DNA of 64,000 bases from Paramacrobiotus metropolitanus. Taxonomy: Eukaryota; Tardigrada; Eutardigrada; Parachela; Macrobiotidae. Each line of letters begins with the position of its first letter. Position 1 is the stretch's first letter. This document shows positions 1-10,841 of this stretch, one piece after another. The notes under the pieces are model-generated. The model did not search any database and was not told the DNA's origin. It was given only the letters and a program-made list of their open reading frames with translations. The stretch spans positions 2,232,001 to 2,296,000 of the forward strand of contig NW_026570228.1 in assembly GCF_019649055.1 (NCBI RefSeq), written 5' to 3'. The position numbers were made by a program, and so were the translations under genes.

Positions 1-174
1 AAGACCAAAATAAAACTTGCTATATATAAATTTTAAAAATTTATAAAGCGTATTTGCAAAATATTAATGAAATTATATACTGCAAAGGTTTGCACAGAAT
101 TTGTCTAATTCCTAATTTAATTTTTAAATGTTGTCAATAACAAAAAAATACAATATCAATGTTTTACTGCTTAC

Positions 175-591
175 TTGCACAAAAGGCGCAACGATACACA
201 TAAAATCCGGCAGCACCCATCGCTGCAGTAATGCCGCCTGGAACTGGAACGGCACCGCGGCCACCGCGATGAGAATATCCGCTGAGGCCAGATTGGCCAA
301 GAGGAAATTGGTCACTGATTGCATGCGTTTATTGCTGGCGATAATGAGCACGACCAGTCCGTTGCCGCATAATGCCAGCAGACTGATGGAACCATAGAAT
401 ACCGCCAATACCGCCACCACCGCCGGTGTGGCAATGTAAATATGCGACACCGCCGGGGCATCGGTGGAATACGGATACTGCGACGCGGCATCGTGGTAGA
501 GCGGCGTAACACGATAATAATCATAATCCAGCGAGGTGTTATCCAGGCGCTGCGGCACTTCCGGTAGCAGTGTAATATGATCGGACGACAT
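175..591 (-). CDS. Leucokinin-receptor-like neuropeptide GPCR, first coding exon (partial)
   Basis: This exon encodes the N-terminal part of a rhodopsin-family receptor that would sit in the plasma membrane of neuropeptide target cells. I start at the ATG at 589-591, because the open frame above it has no other ATG. An extracellular tail of about 65 residues contains NTS, a possible N-glycosylation site. TM1 follows with the GNGLVVLIIASN motif, then TM2 with the family's N..LASADILIA signature. The stretch PFQFQAALLQRWVLPDFMC is the pattern I recall from leucokinin (myokinin) receptors; its Cys is the conserved one at the top of TM3. The exon ends after APFVQ with a CAA|GTAAGC donor in phase 0, and the rest of the gene lies left of the window. 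A related peptide receptor (RYamide or tachykinin type) is possible but fits less well. Confidence 0.75.
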
Positions 592-3500
592 GGTATATAA
601 GAAGGGGGAAAAATGTATATCCACAAATCCCTGATTATTGGGGAATTAAATCCGCACGCGGGATCTTATCAGTACAATAGCTTGCTCCATAATTACGCAA
701 TATACAGCTGATACCCGCTGAAAAATTGTCATTAAAAAGCGTTTTCAGGGGATATGATCACGGTGACCTCATCGAGAAAAAACATAGCCCAGCAAAAACC
801 GCGGGAAGATTGTTGACAAAATCAGAAATCATATATGTCTCCATGTTGCCGGCATCGGCATATACTAATAGAAAATCGTACATTGAGATTGCACTGGCGG
901 CGACGCTTGAAAAACATTTGGAGAATATTATCTGCTAAGCGATGGGAAAAAGGAATCGCTAACCGATTGCCGGCGCGCGCGCGCCTGCTTTAGCATACGC
1001 CTGACCCTGCCCACTGCGGCAACGGCTGCGTGTATGAAGATGCACCGTATTGCGTGATGTAATACTGTACACACGCAAAACGCATACACCAGCATAATCA
1101 AATCTACGCGGCAATTCTAGCCGGATTTACGCTCGATTTCCAAGTTATTAACTCTGGAGAAAAAACACCGAGATGCAGTCGGCTATCCAGTAGTGCGCAC
1201 AGGTGCGACAGTTCAGTTGGAGAAGCAGAAAGCCGCAGGAAAAAACTTGACCTGATCCAGATTTAGTAAGTATTTATGTATGGAAAGAAGAAATCCCGCG
1301 CGCGCTGCTCCATGTGGGTGTCGCGCGGCGTATATACCGCGTATATCGAATAGTGGGAACGATCGGGTTTCATCGAAAATAAGAGTTTTTGTACATATGC
1401 AGATTCCCGCCAAGCGTGGTCGTATGTTGGGCATCCAGTGCCGGTGTTTTTAATCACGATAATATTGCGTGCGTATGCCTTTTGTGGAATCCTGTTAAGC
1501 GGATTAATGTAAAGAAATCCCGATATGTACTCGTATATATGCGATTGTGGTGTTCTGTTCTAATTTCAGGAAACTGAGTCCAGAAATAGGACCCGGTATC
1601 CGTGACCTTTATAAAACAATGCCAATTTCAACAACGAAATCGTTTTTTAAAAAATTTATTATCCAAAAAGATTTTCACGTATGTGATGCGAGTATTTTCA
1701 CGTAGAAAATCTGGTGAACTGCTTTGCTAAAAGCATTTGCGGTTCAGCGCGCACAGATTCACGTGCAATCGCAATTTTCAAGTGCATTTTAGCAGATTTT
1801 CAGATGTGTTTTTTCTATGTCACTTAAACCGGAATCAGAGCATCCTCGTGTAAATGTGTTTTAAGTTGTAAAACTTGCATAACCGGCATTTTGCACTGTG
1901 TAGTTGACATTTGGGCCGGAGCTTACACTCTATCTCACCGGAAGCCAGCTAGGGTTGAAATGGTTGTGGTGGGTGCCGTGGTTGGCCATAGCCGAAAAAA
2001 AATTCGTTGCACGCTGTGCATTAGAATAACTTAAAACATCAACCCCCGATCAGCGCGCCGGCCCGGTACGTCCAACGAGGCAATCAATTTTTTTCTTGTT
2101 TGGATGTACACAGAATGGAGTCGCTAAATTATCTCTCTCTTCTTAACTTTAAAAAGCTGCACCATCGCGGCTGGTAGTCCCGGCGTATACACACTGCTCA
2201 GCATAATTATAACGCAGCCGGTTTTACTTTTCCCAACATCCGACTGTGATAGTATCGATCCATATATGCGCCGCTATGTAGATAGCTGCGCGGCAGCAGC
2301 TGTCCGGTCAATCGGATAAATAACAACAATCGCTGCAGTTTACCAGATCGGATTTTCATTCAGGAAAGATCATAACAGTCGGATTCAGCTACGCACATTA
2401 CCAATTTCCCGGGCAATAAATTAATTTTATAGCTGAAGTGCTGTTGTTGCGCACACTTCTTGCATAACGCGCACTTAAATTTGCCCTTATAATTTGTACG
2501 CGACAGGAGTTCTACTAGTAGAGTACCAAATGCAGACTGTTATTGTAATATTTGTACACCAAAAATTTGATTATAAAATTGCCGGTTCGTGATATTTGGA
2601 GACGTGTGGTATGTTAAATTTTGTTGTTTAGTACTTATAATTAATCCGTACAGCCAATGAGATTCAAAAAACACAAAAAAGTGAAATCCATTACTGTACT
2701 TTACAGTTAGCGCAATGGAAACACTGGTAATAATTAAAATTCAACATAACACGTAATATGTGATATGCGCATAGTATTCTCCTTTTCGAAGTTCTAAAAG
2801 CGATATCAGTAAATGGTCAGGTGCAGATGGCGAGTTATTAATTAACTGCTGCTTTTATTCCAGATAATTTATATCAATGCTAAATATTTTAAGCGAGTAT
2901 GGCATTTCTTATATGAAGCATCGATTGTTTTTAGAGCTTACGAAACTTACCATTACACTTTTCTTTTTTTTCTTCGTAAAATATTGTATTATACAGAATA
3001 CAGAAGTTATACATGCTTTTAATTTGTAATGTGCGACGGTAATGCAAATTAAGCCAGTTACACTACCGATCAACGCACTCTCCTGCCGTGGAGAGGCACA
3101 TATACTATGTGATTTAAGGATGGTGTGGGTGTACCACGGGAAGTGCCGACGTAGATCACGTCAGGTATGGTAAAAATAATCTTCACCCCTTTGTACGCTT
3201 AATTATTCCACCAACACTGGCACGCTTAAAGGTGCAGCGTGTTTTGATCTCTTTCTTACAACTCATTAATCTTTATTGGCTGTCGATCGCGAACTGGTCG
3301 CATATTGTTCGGTGTTTAAAGTAATTTAAAGTGGTTCCTTGTAAGTCGGTGCAGTGGGGAAATTTCATGGGACGATATATCTAAGGACAGGAAAAATAGC
3401 GGCTTTCTCCCAAAAACATCCGCAAACAACGCTCGTTTCTTGGACAAATAGAAAAGCATATCATTTACTCGTAAATCGGGGCGGAGTGTACCGGCAACCG

Positions 3501-6500
3501 GAGAATAATGATGCGTAATGAAGCGTTTTACAGTCGGTTGATGGTGATACTAGCAATTCCGGCACATTTTGGAAAACTGTTGCCGACCGCGTCTTCTGTG
3601 TGCAGTTCCACCGATGAGAGAAATACGGGCTGATAAATTTCTTCATTAAGAAATGTGGATCATTCGTAAGCCGGCAGGCATTTTCCGCTAAGTTGGTAAC
3701 ATGAAACTCTTAACATAATCAAAAACGTTCACGTGTTGGCACTTATCTTGGGAAAATATGTACGCAGTCAGATTGCCAACTTATATCACACAGGTTTTCG
3801 TATCGGCATTTTTCATATATGTTATACCTTCTACAATTCTGATTTATTAGTTCCTATTGCTATTTTACAAAATAGTTTATAAGTATACACAATATTACAT
3901 ATTTTGAATTTGCGTTAACAGATACTAGAACATAGTTAACATAAATAAAAATGAAAAATATAACTATTACATTTGCAGGCGCATTAATATTTTATTACGT
4001 TTATCTTCAACATAAAAAATTACTCGTACGAAATATTAGGTGAAAATACTGTGCGTAATACGAGTATTTTCATAGTAATTTAATTTACAGTTCATACCGT
4101 TTTCTGCTGATACGCCACATGCTGCAAGTTATTACAGTTACGCTTTTGCCGTAAAAATGTGCCGGGGTTTGTAAGCGGAGGGAAGATAAGTGTACTTGAA
4201 TGATATAACACGGGATGACTGTGGAAATTTGATCCCGTAACTTCCTCCTTACGATTGACTGCTCAGAGTAGATTGTGTCAAATACAGTGGACTAACTTCG
4301 ATAATGGCTTATGCATGTTGACATTTCGTCGAATACGTGTGCCAGGGATGTTGTCGCACGGGTTTGCGATGCACCATCCACACACTGTACACACCGGGTA
4401 ATTCCCGGATGAGTGATTTCTTAACTGGTGATTTTGTGCTGCGCCTGGCGTTTTTTTTCTGGAGACTGTTAAGTCTGTGTATGCGTGTACAGAGCGGAAA
4501 AAAACTTAGTCGGTGTATAGTACTGCGTCTTATCTTCCTTCCATTGATTTCCATCATAATCGGTCCAACACTTGGATATTATTGTTGCGGCATCTCTCTC
4601 TGACGTGTATACTTCTAATACTCTGCAGTATATGTAGAAGTATTCAACAAAGCTGTACTTGAATAATATATGCATTCGCCGACAACAATACATATCCCGC
4701 TTTTTTTCTATATAGCCGTTACAGCCAACACAGTGCATATGAACACCACAATGGCCGTTTCTGCGCAGTTTTCCGTATTGTTACGATTATACAATCATCG
4801 ACCGCTAACTGTGATACCGGGAAAACGTATTCGATGCCGGTCGTTTCAAGGGAAGACGCTTAATTTATCGGCTTTAGGGATAAGAACAGTCAATGGCTTA
4901 GAGCGTATCATGTCACAAACAGTTTCTGGATCATTTGCCACCCATTGCACAATTAGAGCATAACCTCCTGAAGTTATATATGCAAAACAGGATAACCAAC
5001 GTGCTGACTCCCGGAATGTGCTTGCGCATGTGGCAAATCCTGTGCGACGGGTATAAATAGCATACAAATGTGCCTTATAAGCTGCCCATGTATATATACA
5101 GATATACAATGACCTTACACGTCGGTTTAGTAAAAAAACCCGGCACAATGCACTATTTCGGGCAGTTCAAGAAACTGCAAGAGAACCATTTTATACTGGT
5201 CAGTTCGAGCATTTAAACAAGCTTTAGTTTTAATAAAATACTTATATTATATAGATGAAAGGTACTTAATGTTGTTAATCCGCCACGTATATAAACATAC
5301 ATATTAATTACAGTAACACGAAATTTCTCTCCTAAATTCTGTATGTATATCAGCTGCAGTACTATGCGCCCTTGTTCAAAAATTTGCTTTTAAAGACTTC
5401 AGCATGGGAAATGTTAAATAAATTAGCATTGGAGTTCGTTAATTGCAGCACGCATATGCAATCTGTGCAAAAGCAGTTGCAAACAAACCGATAACAGTAA
5501 GTTGTTATATACGCCATCGTCGCAGTGAGTACCGCCAACGCTCCAATTTTATCATGTTATGTAATATTATTTAGTCATACTGGCATTGAAATGTTCCATG
5601 GATGTCTTATGAACGTCCATAATAATAATTAGGATGCTCAGAAAAAGCGCGCATATCAATACGTAACAAATTGTCAGACAGCAGATCAGACACTTTATTT
5701 TTGGTGACTTGTCAAAATGTGTGGTGGATAAACTACACCACTTGGTGTGCATGGGCTAAACGAGCAAGTACGGATAATTTGGACATACAGAGGAAAAGCG
5801 TCATGTTGTTGACAACTTTCTTAACGAAAGGATTAAGCTGTTCCCAACTACAGATCACTTTCCTCCCACGCGCAAGAAATTCTCGTTTCGTGCACGCGTT
5901 GTTTGTTTGCTGCACATGCTACATGTAATTGTAATGTCTCGCCTACTACGCTACGTCACTCCAGTAATTAAAGTTAATCTTTCAAAAATTAACTGCAGTT
6001 AAAATTCATGTTTTTTAAGGACGCTACAAATATTTTGTGATTAAAAACCGGTGCACCCGCGCAAAAAAAAAACAAACTCAATTAGGTCATTTTTTGATTC
6101 TTATTCCTTCTAATTAGGTGAAATTAAAATTCCAACCCGGCCCAAACTACAGTGTGATTAGAAAATTCTTAAACTCAACTAAACTGAATGATCAATGCAT
6201 CCGCGCTTTAAAAAACAATCGAAATGAATAATAATTTTTATAATACAATTTTTTCTGTACAGGATATAGCAACCGGAAATGCATCTTTGCCTTGCAGCCG
6301 ACTTCTTGTCCCCTGCACCCATAAACCGAGTGACCGAGTTACATTTCCATAATTATTCAATCAGAACTCTTTGGGAACTGCGTGTGTGGAGACAAGCGGA
6401 CAGTGCCGTTATGTGGCGTTATTACACCAGATGAAAATTACATATGAACCGTAACGGAATCACACCGAACACACGCGTTCATCTCGGTATCACCATCATC

Positions 6501-7258
6501 AATCTCCGCCGGCGCGCACAACCGACCGGGCAGCATCTCTCCGCCAGCAACACAAATAATAATATACATCCAAAATCCCGTATGTCGCTCCACACCGATT
6601 AGCTATCTGGCCAACCAGGCGATGAAACAACACCACCGACCAAATGGAACATCGACAGCAACATGGCTGGTGAGATGTGGCGGATGGACCGGGAGAGAAA
6701 TGGTGTCAACGGTTGAACGAAATGGTAATAAAAATATCACAGTTCGTTAAGAAAAAAAATACACAAAAATCCTCCGTGGTGAGAGACAGATCACCGCGGC
6801 AGTTGCCGTATCACAATTCCCGAGAATACCGACGGGACTGGCCTTTCCGGCGAGGTTGGCAAGTACAGGCGCTGGATTGTGCGGCATGGAAGGATGAACA
6901 GCCGGCCAGCGTGGTGGCCCCGTATAACATCTTCGCCGATATTTGGCAAACTAAAAAATTTAAATAATTTTTCTGCTGCTCACGTATTCCAGCTAAATAA
7001 ATTACAAGTTTCAGTAGCCTTCTCGGCAATACTAATAAAGTTGCCATACAGGAAAACTCCAGCCACTACACTACGAGTCAACGACAACTACGCATTCACT
7101 TTCACGATGCGCATTCACTTTGCTCTCAATTACGTAACGCTAAAAGGATTAATTCCGACAAAAAAACGGCAAAAATAAATAGTTTGGTAATGAAACATTA
7201 AAACATGGTAACGAAATAATAAAACACTTTTAGTAAATTATAGTTATTGCGTTGCGAT
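592..7258. other. 6.7 kb with no supportable gene
   Basis: I see no exon chain or recognisable protein in this stretch. It should hold the receptor's 5' UTR and promoter, and the 3' flank of the phospholipase gene at the right end. Short open frames are scattered through it on both strands, but none resembles a family and none is joined by plausible splice sites. Local oddities are an alternating GC run near 972-986, copies of the octamer TACTCGTA/TACGAGTA near 1529, 3466, 4021 and 4058, and a GC-richer patch at about 6680-6960 with overlapping open frames on both strands. Confidence 0.5.
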
Positions 7259-8189
7259 TCACTGAGTAAGTACATCGCTACAACACTGGGACTCTAAACA
7301 GCACAGAAAAGAAGTCAAAGTTAGCAGTAAGAAATTTCCTTAAAACAAACACACCGAACCAAAACAGTACCGGATCACTTGTTCATTTTCTTACCTGTAC
7401 GGCCTGTTTTGAGATTGTCCTCGTCCCGACACACATCATACAAGCATTTTTTGAATTTCTCATCGCATTTATGCTTCTTCACGCCACACTTGGAAAAACA
7501 TAAGTCATGTTCATTACAGCAGTCTTTCATCCCGTCTGCAATATACTTGTCCACCTAAAAATTCCAAAATTCAACGAATTAATATAGCGCAGTAAAAACG
7601 CATCTGAAATTAATAAAATAATACAAAAACAGAAAATGTTTTACATAATTATGAATTATGAAATAAACAGAATTTCCTACATTGTAACCAAAGGATCCAC
7701 ATCCATTGGCAACAGGTGTGAATTCGCGATTGGTTTCCAGAAATTCATCTACAATACAACAGATATTTTTCAGCTGTCAAACCTCAGGAATATCAAAACA
7801 AACATGTTCATTTAAGTAATTCAACGCTAAATACGTCATACGTATTTCGATGAAATCTGACAGACTGATGCGAAACAGTAAAATTAAGATTTAAGGGACA
7901 TTAAATCTCTGATACATCTCATACCGTACATGAAAATACCAGGATACAGAAACACACTTTTATACTTACCTTCGGAGCAAACAGACTCTTCACAATCTTC
8001 CTTGGCCAACGAATCCACATAGCCCCAGAGGGCTTTCGCGTGATGCGTCACGCTCTGCAGCGATGCCCACAGGCTGGAGGTACGCGCTCCGAAACTCTGC
8101 TCAGCCGAGGTTTGTTGGAAACAAAACGCAGGCGAAATCAACGTGAATACAATGGCTGCGCAGCAGCATCCTTTTACTAGATCAGCCAT
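7259..8189 (-). CDS. Secreted phospholipase A2, group XII type
   Basis: Predicted calcium-dependent enzyme that would cleave the sn-2 ester of phospholipids outside the cell. Four exons give 160 residues: 8189-7970, 7748-7681, 7554-7395 and 7293-7259; phases 1, 0, 1 close exactly onto TGA. Exon 1 starts at MADLVKG and carries a signal peptide ending near SPAFC. Exon 2 has the NGCGSFG segment at the place of the calcium loop. Exon 3 has the catalytic DCCNEHDLC motif (His112 and Asp113; His codon at 7507-7509), followed by the group XII spacing FSKCG...KHKCDEKFKKCLYDVC. A longer start at 8327 would put a non-signal extension in front, so I prefer 8189. The final exon is only 35 bp, so the C-terminal tail is much shorter than in vertebrate PLA2G12A/B; this last exon is the weakest part of the model. 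The exon 2 donor, AAT|GTAGGA, is unusual. Confidence 0.85.
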
Positions 8190-8513
8190 GGCGTTTTTGG
8201 ATGTTAACAACCAAGATTGCAGAACCAAACTCTTCGCCTTCGAGCTGGCTTTCCCAACCCGCCAAAGACTCGCAGTCAGAAGCAGGAAAACAAATTTTCG
8301 GAATTTCAGAAATACTGAACCAGTCACAAAAGGACATTGGAATAAGTTTTACGCGTTCAAGGCGGGAAATTGGGTGAAATCAAAACTTACTGCTACAAAT
8401 TAGAAAAAACAATTAAAAAATCATAAAACTACGAATAAAACTTCCTGAATCTGCACATTCCAGCTAACCGAAAATTCGTATTCTGTGATTAATAGATCCT
8501 CAGTAAATATCAC

Positions 8514-8585
8514 GGGACAGTAGTCTAGGGGTATGATATCCGCTTAGGGTGCGGGTGGTCCCGGGTTCAATTCCCGGCTGTCCCC
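8514..8585 (+). tRNA. tRNA-Pro, anticodon AGG
   Basis: A complete cloverleaf can be folded. The acceptor stem GGGACAG pairs with CTGTCCC and the discriminator base is C. The D arm contains TCTAGGGGTATGA. The anticodon stem TCCGC pairs with GCGGG (one G-T pair) around loop TTAGGGT, giving anticodon AGG. The T arm is CCGGG-TTCAATT-CCCGG, an internal B-box match. There is no intron and CCA is not encoded, as expected for a eukaryotic nuclear tRNA. It lies 325 bp upstream of, and divergent from, the phospholipase gene. Confidence 0.95.
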
Positions 8586-8586
8586 A

Positions 8587-8593
8587 TTTTTTT
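8587..8593 (+). terminator. RNA polymerase III terminator of tRNA-Pro
   Basis: A run of seven T begins two bases after the tRNA 3' end. This is the usual polymerase III stop signal. Confidence 0.85.
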
Positions 8594-9086
8594 GTTTTTT
8601 CCCATTTGATGTACTGGAAAAGGAAGCCGGAAAAGGTGAATTTGTGTCTTCTACCAGCGATAACTTATTGCAAACTTTATTTTAGCAAGTACGTGGTAGA
8701 AAAACGACAGTGCCTATCAGTCTGTTTATACGGATAAAAATATCGGACAATATGACAATATATTTGTAGAAGTGAAATACTTTATTAATTCCTAAAAAAT
8801 GCATGGTTAAATTGGCAGTATACCATGCTAATTAAGCGCACCAACAGCTCAAAATACGCGGTGTCTTTTATCGTCCAGAACCACTTAGAACGAAGTATGT
8901 ACGAACTACAAAACAAATTTATTCAAGTGATATATGAACAGCCCGCTATGAAGTTATAAACGCATGCGAGTGAAACAATCTGGAATTTAATCTTACGCGA
9001 TCCACATCTGCTGCGAAATGTCAAAATAAATCTGGAATTGCCGGGTTGCATGCCAAACATAAAATCAAAAACAGAATGCGATAAAA
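8594..9086. other. Spacer between tRNA-Pro and SRP72
   Basis: AT-rich stretch without a supportable gene. It should contain the 3' UTR of SRP72. On the minus strand an AATAAA near 8770 is a candidate poly(A) signal about 310 bp beyond the SRP72 stop codon. Confidence 0.5.
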
Positions 9087-10841
9087 CTACTTGCGTCTTT
9101 TCTTGGCTTGCTTCTTAGCGGCAGCTTGCGGCTTGGTCTGGCGGGGTCCCGCTGGCTGGCTGGCGGCCTGGGTGTGTTGCGCCTTGGGTGTAGCGGGTCC
9201 GGACGGGATGGCCTCCGCTGCTGTCGAGCCCTGCGTGCCTTTCATCACATTACCGCCCTTCACCTTCTTCTTCTTGTATGTGGAGCGCTCATGCTTGGGC
9301 AACCAGCGCTCGGGATCGGGCTTGACGGTGGGATCGAAATTCTTGGGCAAACGCGGCTTACGCTTGCGCTTCTTCTTCTTAATATCACCACCGGCCACCG
9401 CTTTACCCGTGGGCTTCCCTTTGGGCGACGCCACTTCGGTCTCCTTCTTGGGCTTCTTCTTCAGTTTAGCAAACTGATTCAGGAAATTATTCTCAATGGC
9501 TTCCACGTTAAATCCCACGGGTTTCTCAAGCGGGGTTTTACGCACTTTCTGCAGTTGGATCTGCAGCAGCTGGGATTTAATCGTACACAATTCAGATTTG
9601 ACTTTGTGAGCGGATAACTTGTCCTCTTCGGCGGTGGTGCGGAATAAGGCCTCGGCTTTGCGCAGCTTCTGCTCAGCGTCAGCGTAATTCCCTTGGCCAT
9701 ATCCAGAGCGGCCGCGTTGAAAAACAATTCGTACGTCTCGAATGCGGACGGAGTAAAATTTCCCACATTCCCTCCTTTCAGCGTCTATAAAGACCACAAA
9801 TTATCTCGTCACAGATACTATAAGTATTTTCGAACTTAATGTACGTATTAATTTTAGATTTTAAGCTTTAACCTAACTGAACGGGAATGATGTTATGTAT
9901 TTCTGTTGGAAGTACGTAAATCAAAATGCTCACAATCACCATACATACTCGTATGTAAACTATAACGCCTAAAAAATGGAAGCGCATTCCGAAGAGCAGG
10001 AGCTTCTAAAACGAATTTTAGTATGCACTTGCGAGATATTCGCTTATTCGATAACCGTTTAAGCACATCTTAATTTATGCAGGTTTACGGTATAAAAACA
10101 CATACACAAACTTAATGAATAATTAAAAATGTTAACAGTTAACTGGAAGGAAGTTTCATTTAGATCATGTGAACGCAAAGCGCTGCCGTTTGTTAAACGT
10201 ACGGAATAAAGTTATTAATCATTAAAATTGGTTATTAGCTATTAATTATTAAATCAACAAATTCGCACGCTCGACAGTCGACAATCTGAAATAAAACGCG
10301 AAAAAATAGAGGTCTCTAGAGATACTGCATGGATAGCCTAGCAAAGCCATCAATTATAAAAAGCATGATATACCTGCAACTGCGTAAGGACCGCCAAATA
10401 ATTGCACTGTCGCTCCGAATCCAGATCATCACGTTGTTTCTTCAGCAGTTCTTTGTAGAGCTCCAAGGATTCTTCGTAGCGTTCCAGCTTGTACAGCGTC
10501 TGAGCTTTGAGTTCCTTGAGCTCCAACGGCAGCTCGCCGTGATGCTGACTGAACAGATTAATAATTTCTGCATACTGATTAGTCCGATAGAGCGCGTAGG
10601 TTTTCCACAACAGAATGTTGGCACCGCTCTGATCCGGGAGCTGCTTGATGGTGTCTAGAGCCTCAGCAAATTTGGACAGCTGAATCAAGCAAACGGCTTT
10701 ACACTGTTGCGCTTTGGCATCCCCTGGCAGCTCTTTTAGGATGGCGTTGCTACTGCGCAAGGCTTTTTCAAAATCCTCGTTATTGTAATGACGAATTAGA
10801 TCTTCGAAATGATGGAGAACTCCTGAGTCGTCTTTTGCCAT
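9087..10841 (-). CDS. SRP72: Signal recognition particle subunit SRP72, internally shortened, one frameshift
   Basis: SRP72 binds SRP68 and the 7SL RNA in the particle that targets secretory ribosomes to the ER. Exon 1 (10841-10374) encodes 156 residues of N-terminal TPR helices, including LERYEESLELYKELLKKQ, the part known to bind SRP68. After an intron of 589 bp, exon 2 (9784-9087) continues with the next TPR, then a lysine-rich tail with the SRP72 RNA-binding signature LPKNFDPTVKPDPERWLPKH and KGTQG. Two oddities: the frame switches at about 9692-9698 (ATGGCCAAGGG), where one base is missing; adding one base makes the exon 699 nt and closes all phases. Also, about 280 residues of middle TPR present in human SRP72 (about 670 residues) are absent, joined without any intron. 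Repaired length is near 388 residues. It may be a minimal functional gene with a sequencing error, or a decaying copy. Confidence 0.88.

Noticed and set aside
4309-5148. Cluster of 80-100-codon frames on both strands
   Set aside because: They overlap each other, have no family match, no consistent codon bias and no splice context.
8190-8327. Upstream start giving the phospholipase a 46-residue extension
   Set aside because: It would bury the clear signal peptide MADLVKGCCCAAIVF, so the inner ATG is preferred.
9091-9617. Long + strand open frames opposite SRP72
   Set aside because: They are antisense shadows of the lysine-rich SRP72 tail.
9690-9700. Programmed -1 frameshift in SRP72
   Set aside because: There is no slippery X XXY YYZ heptamer and no obvious downstream pseudoknot; a missing base is simpler.
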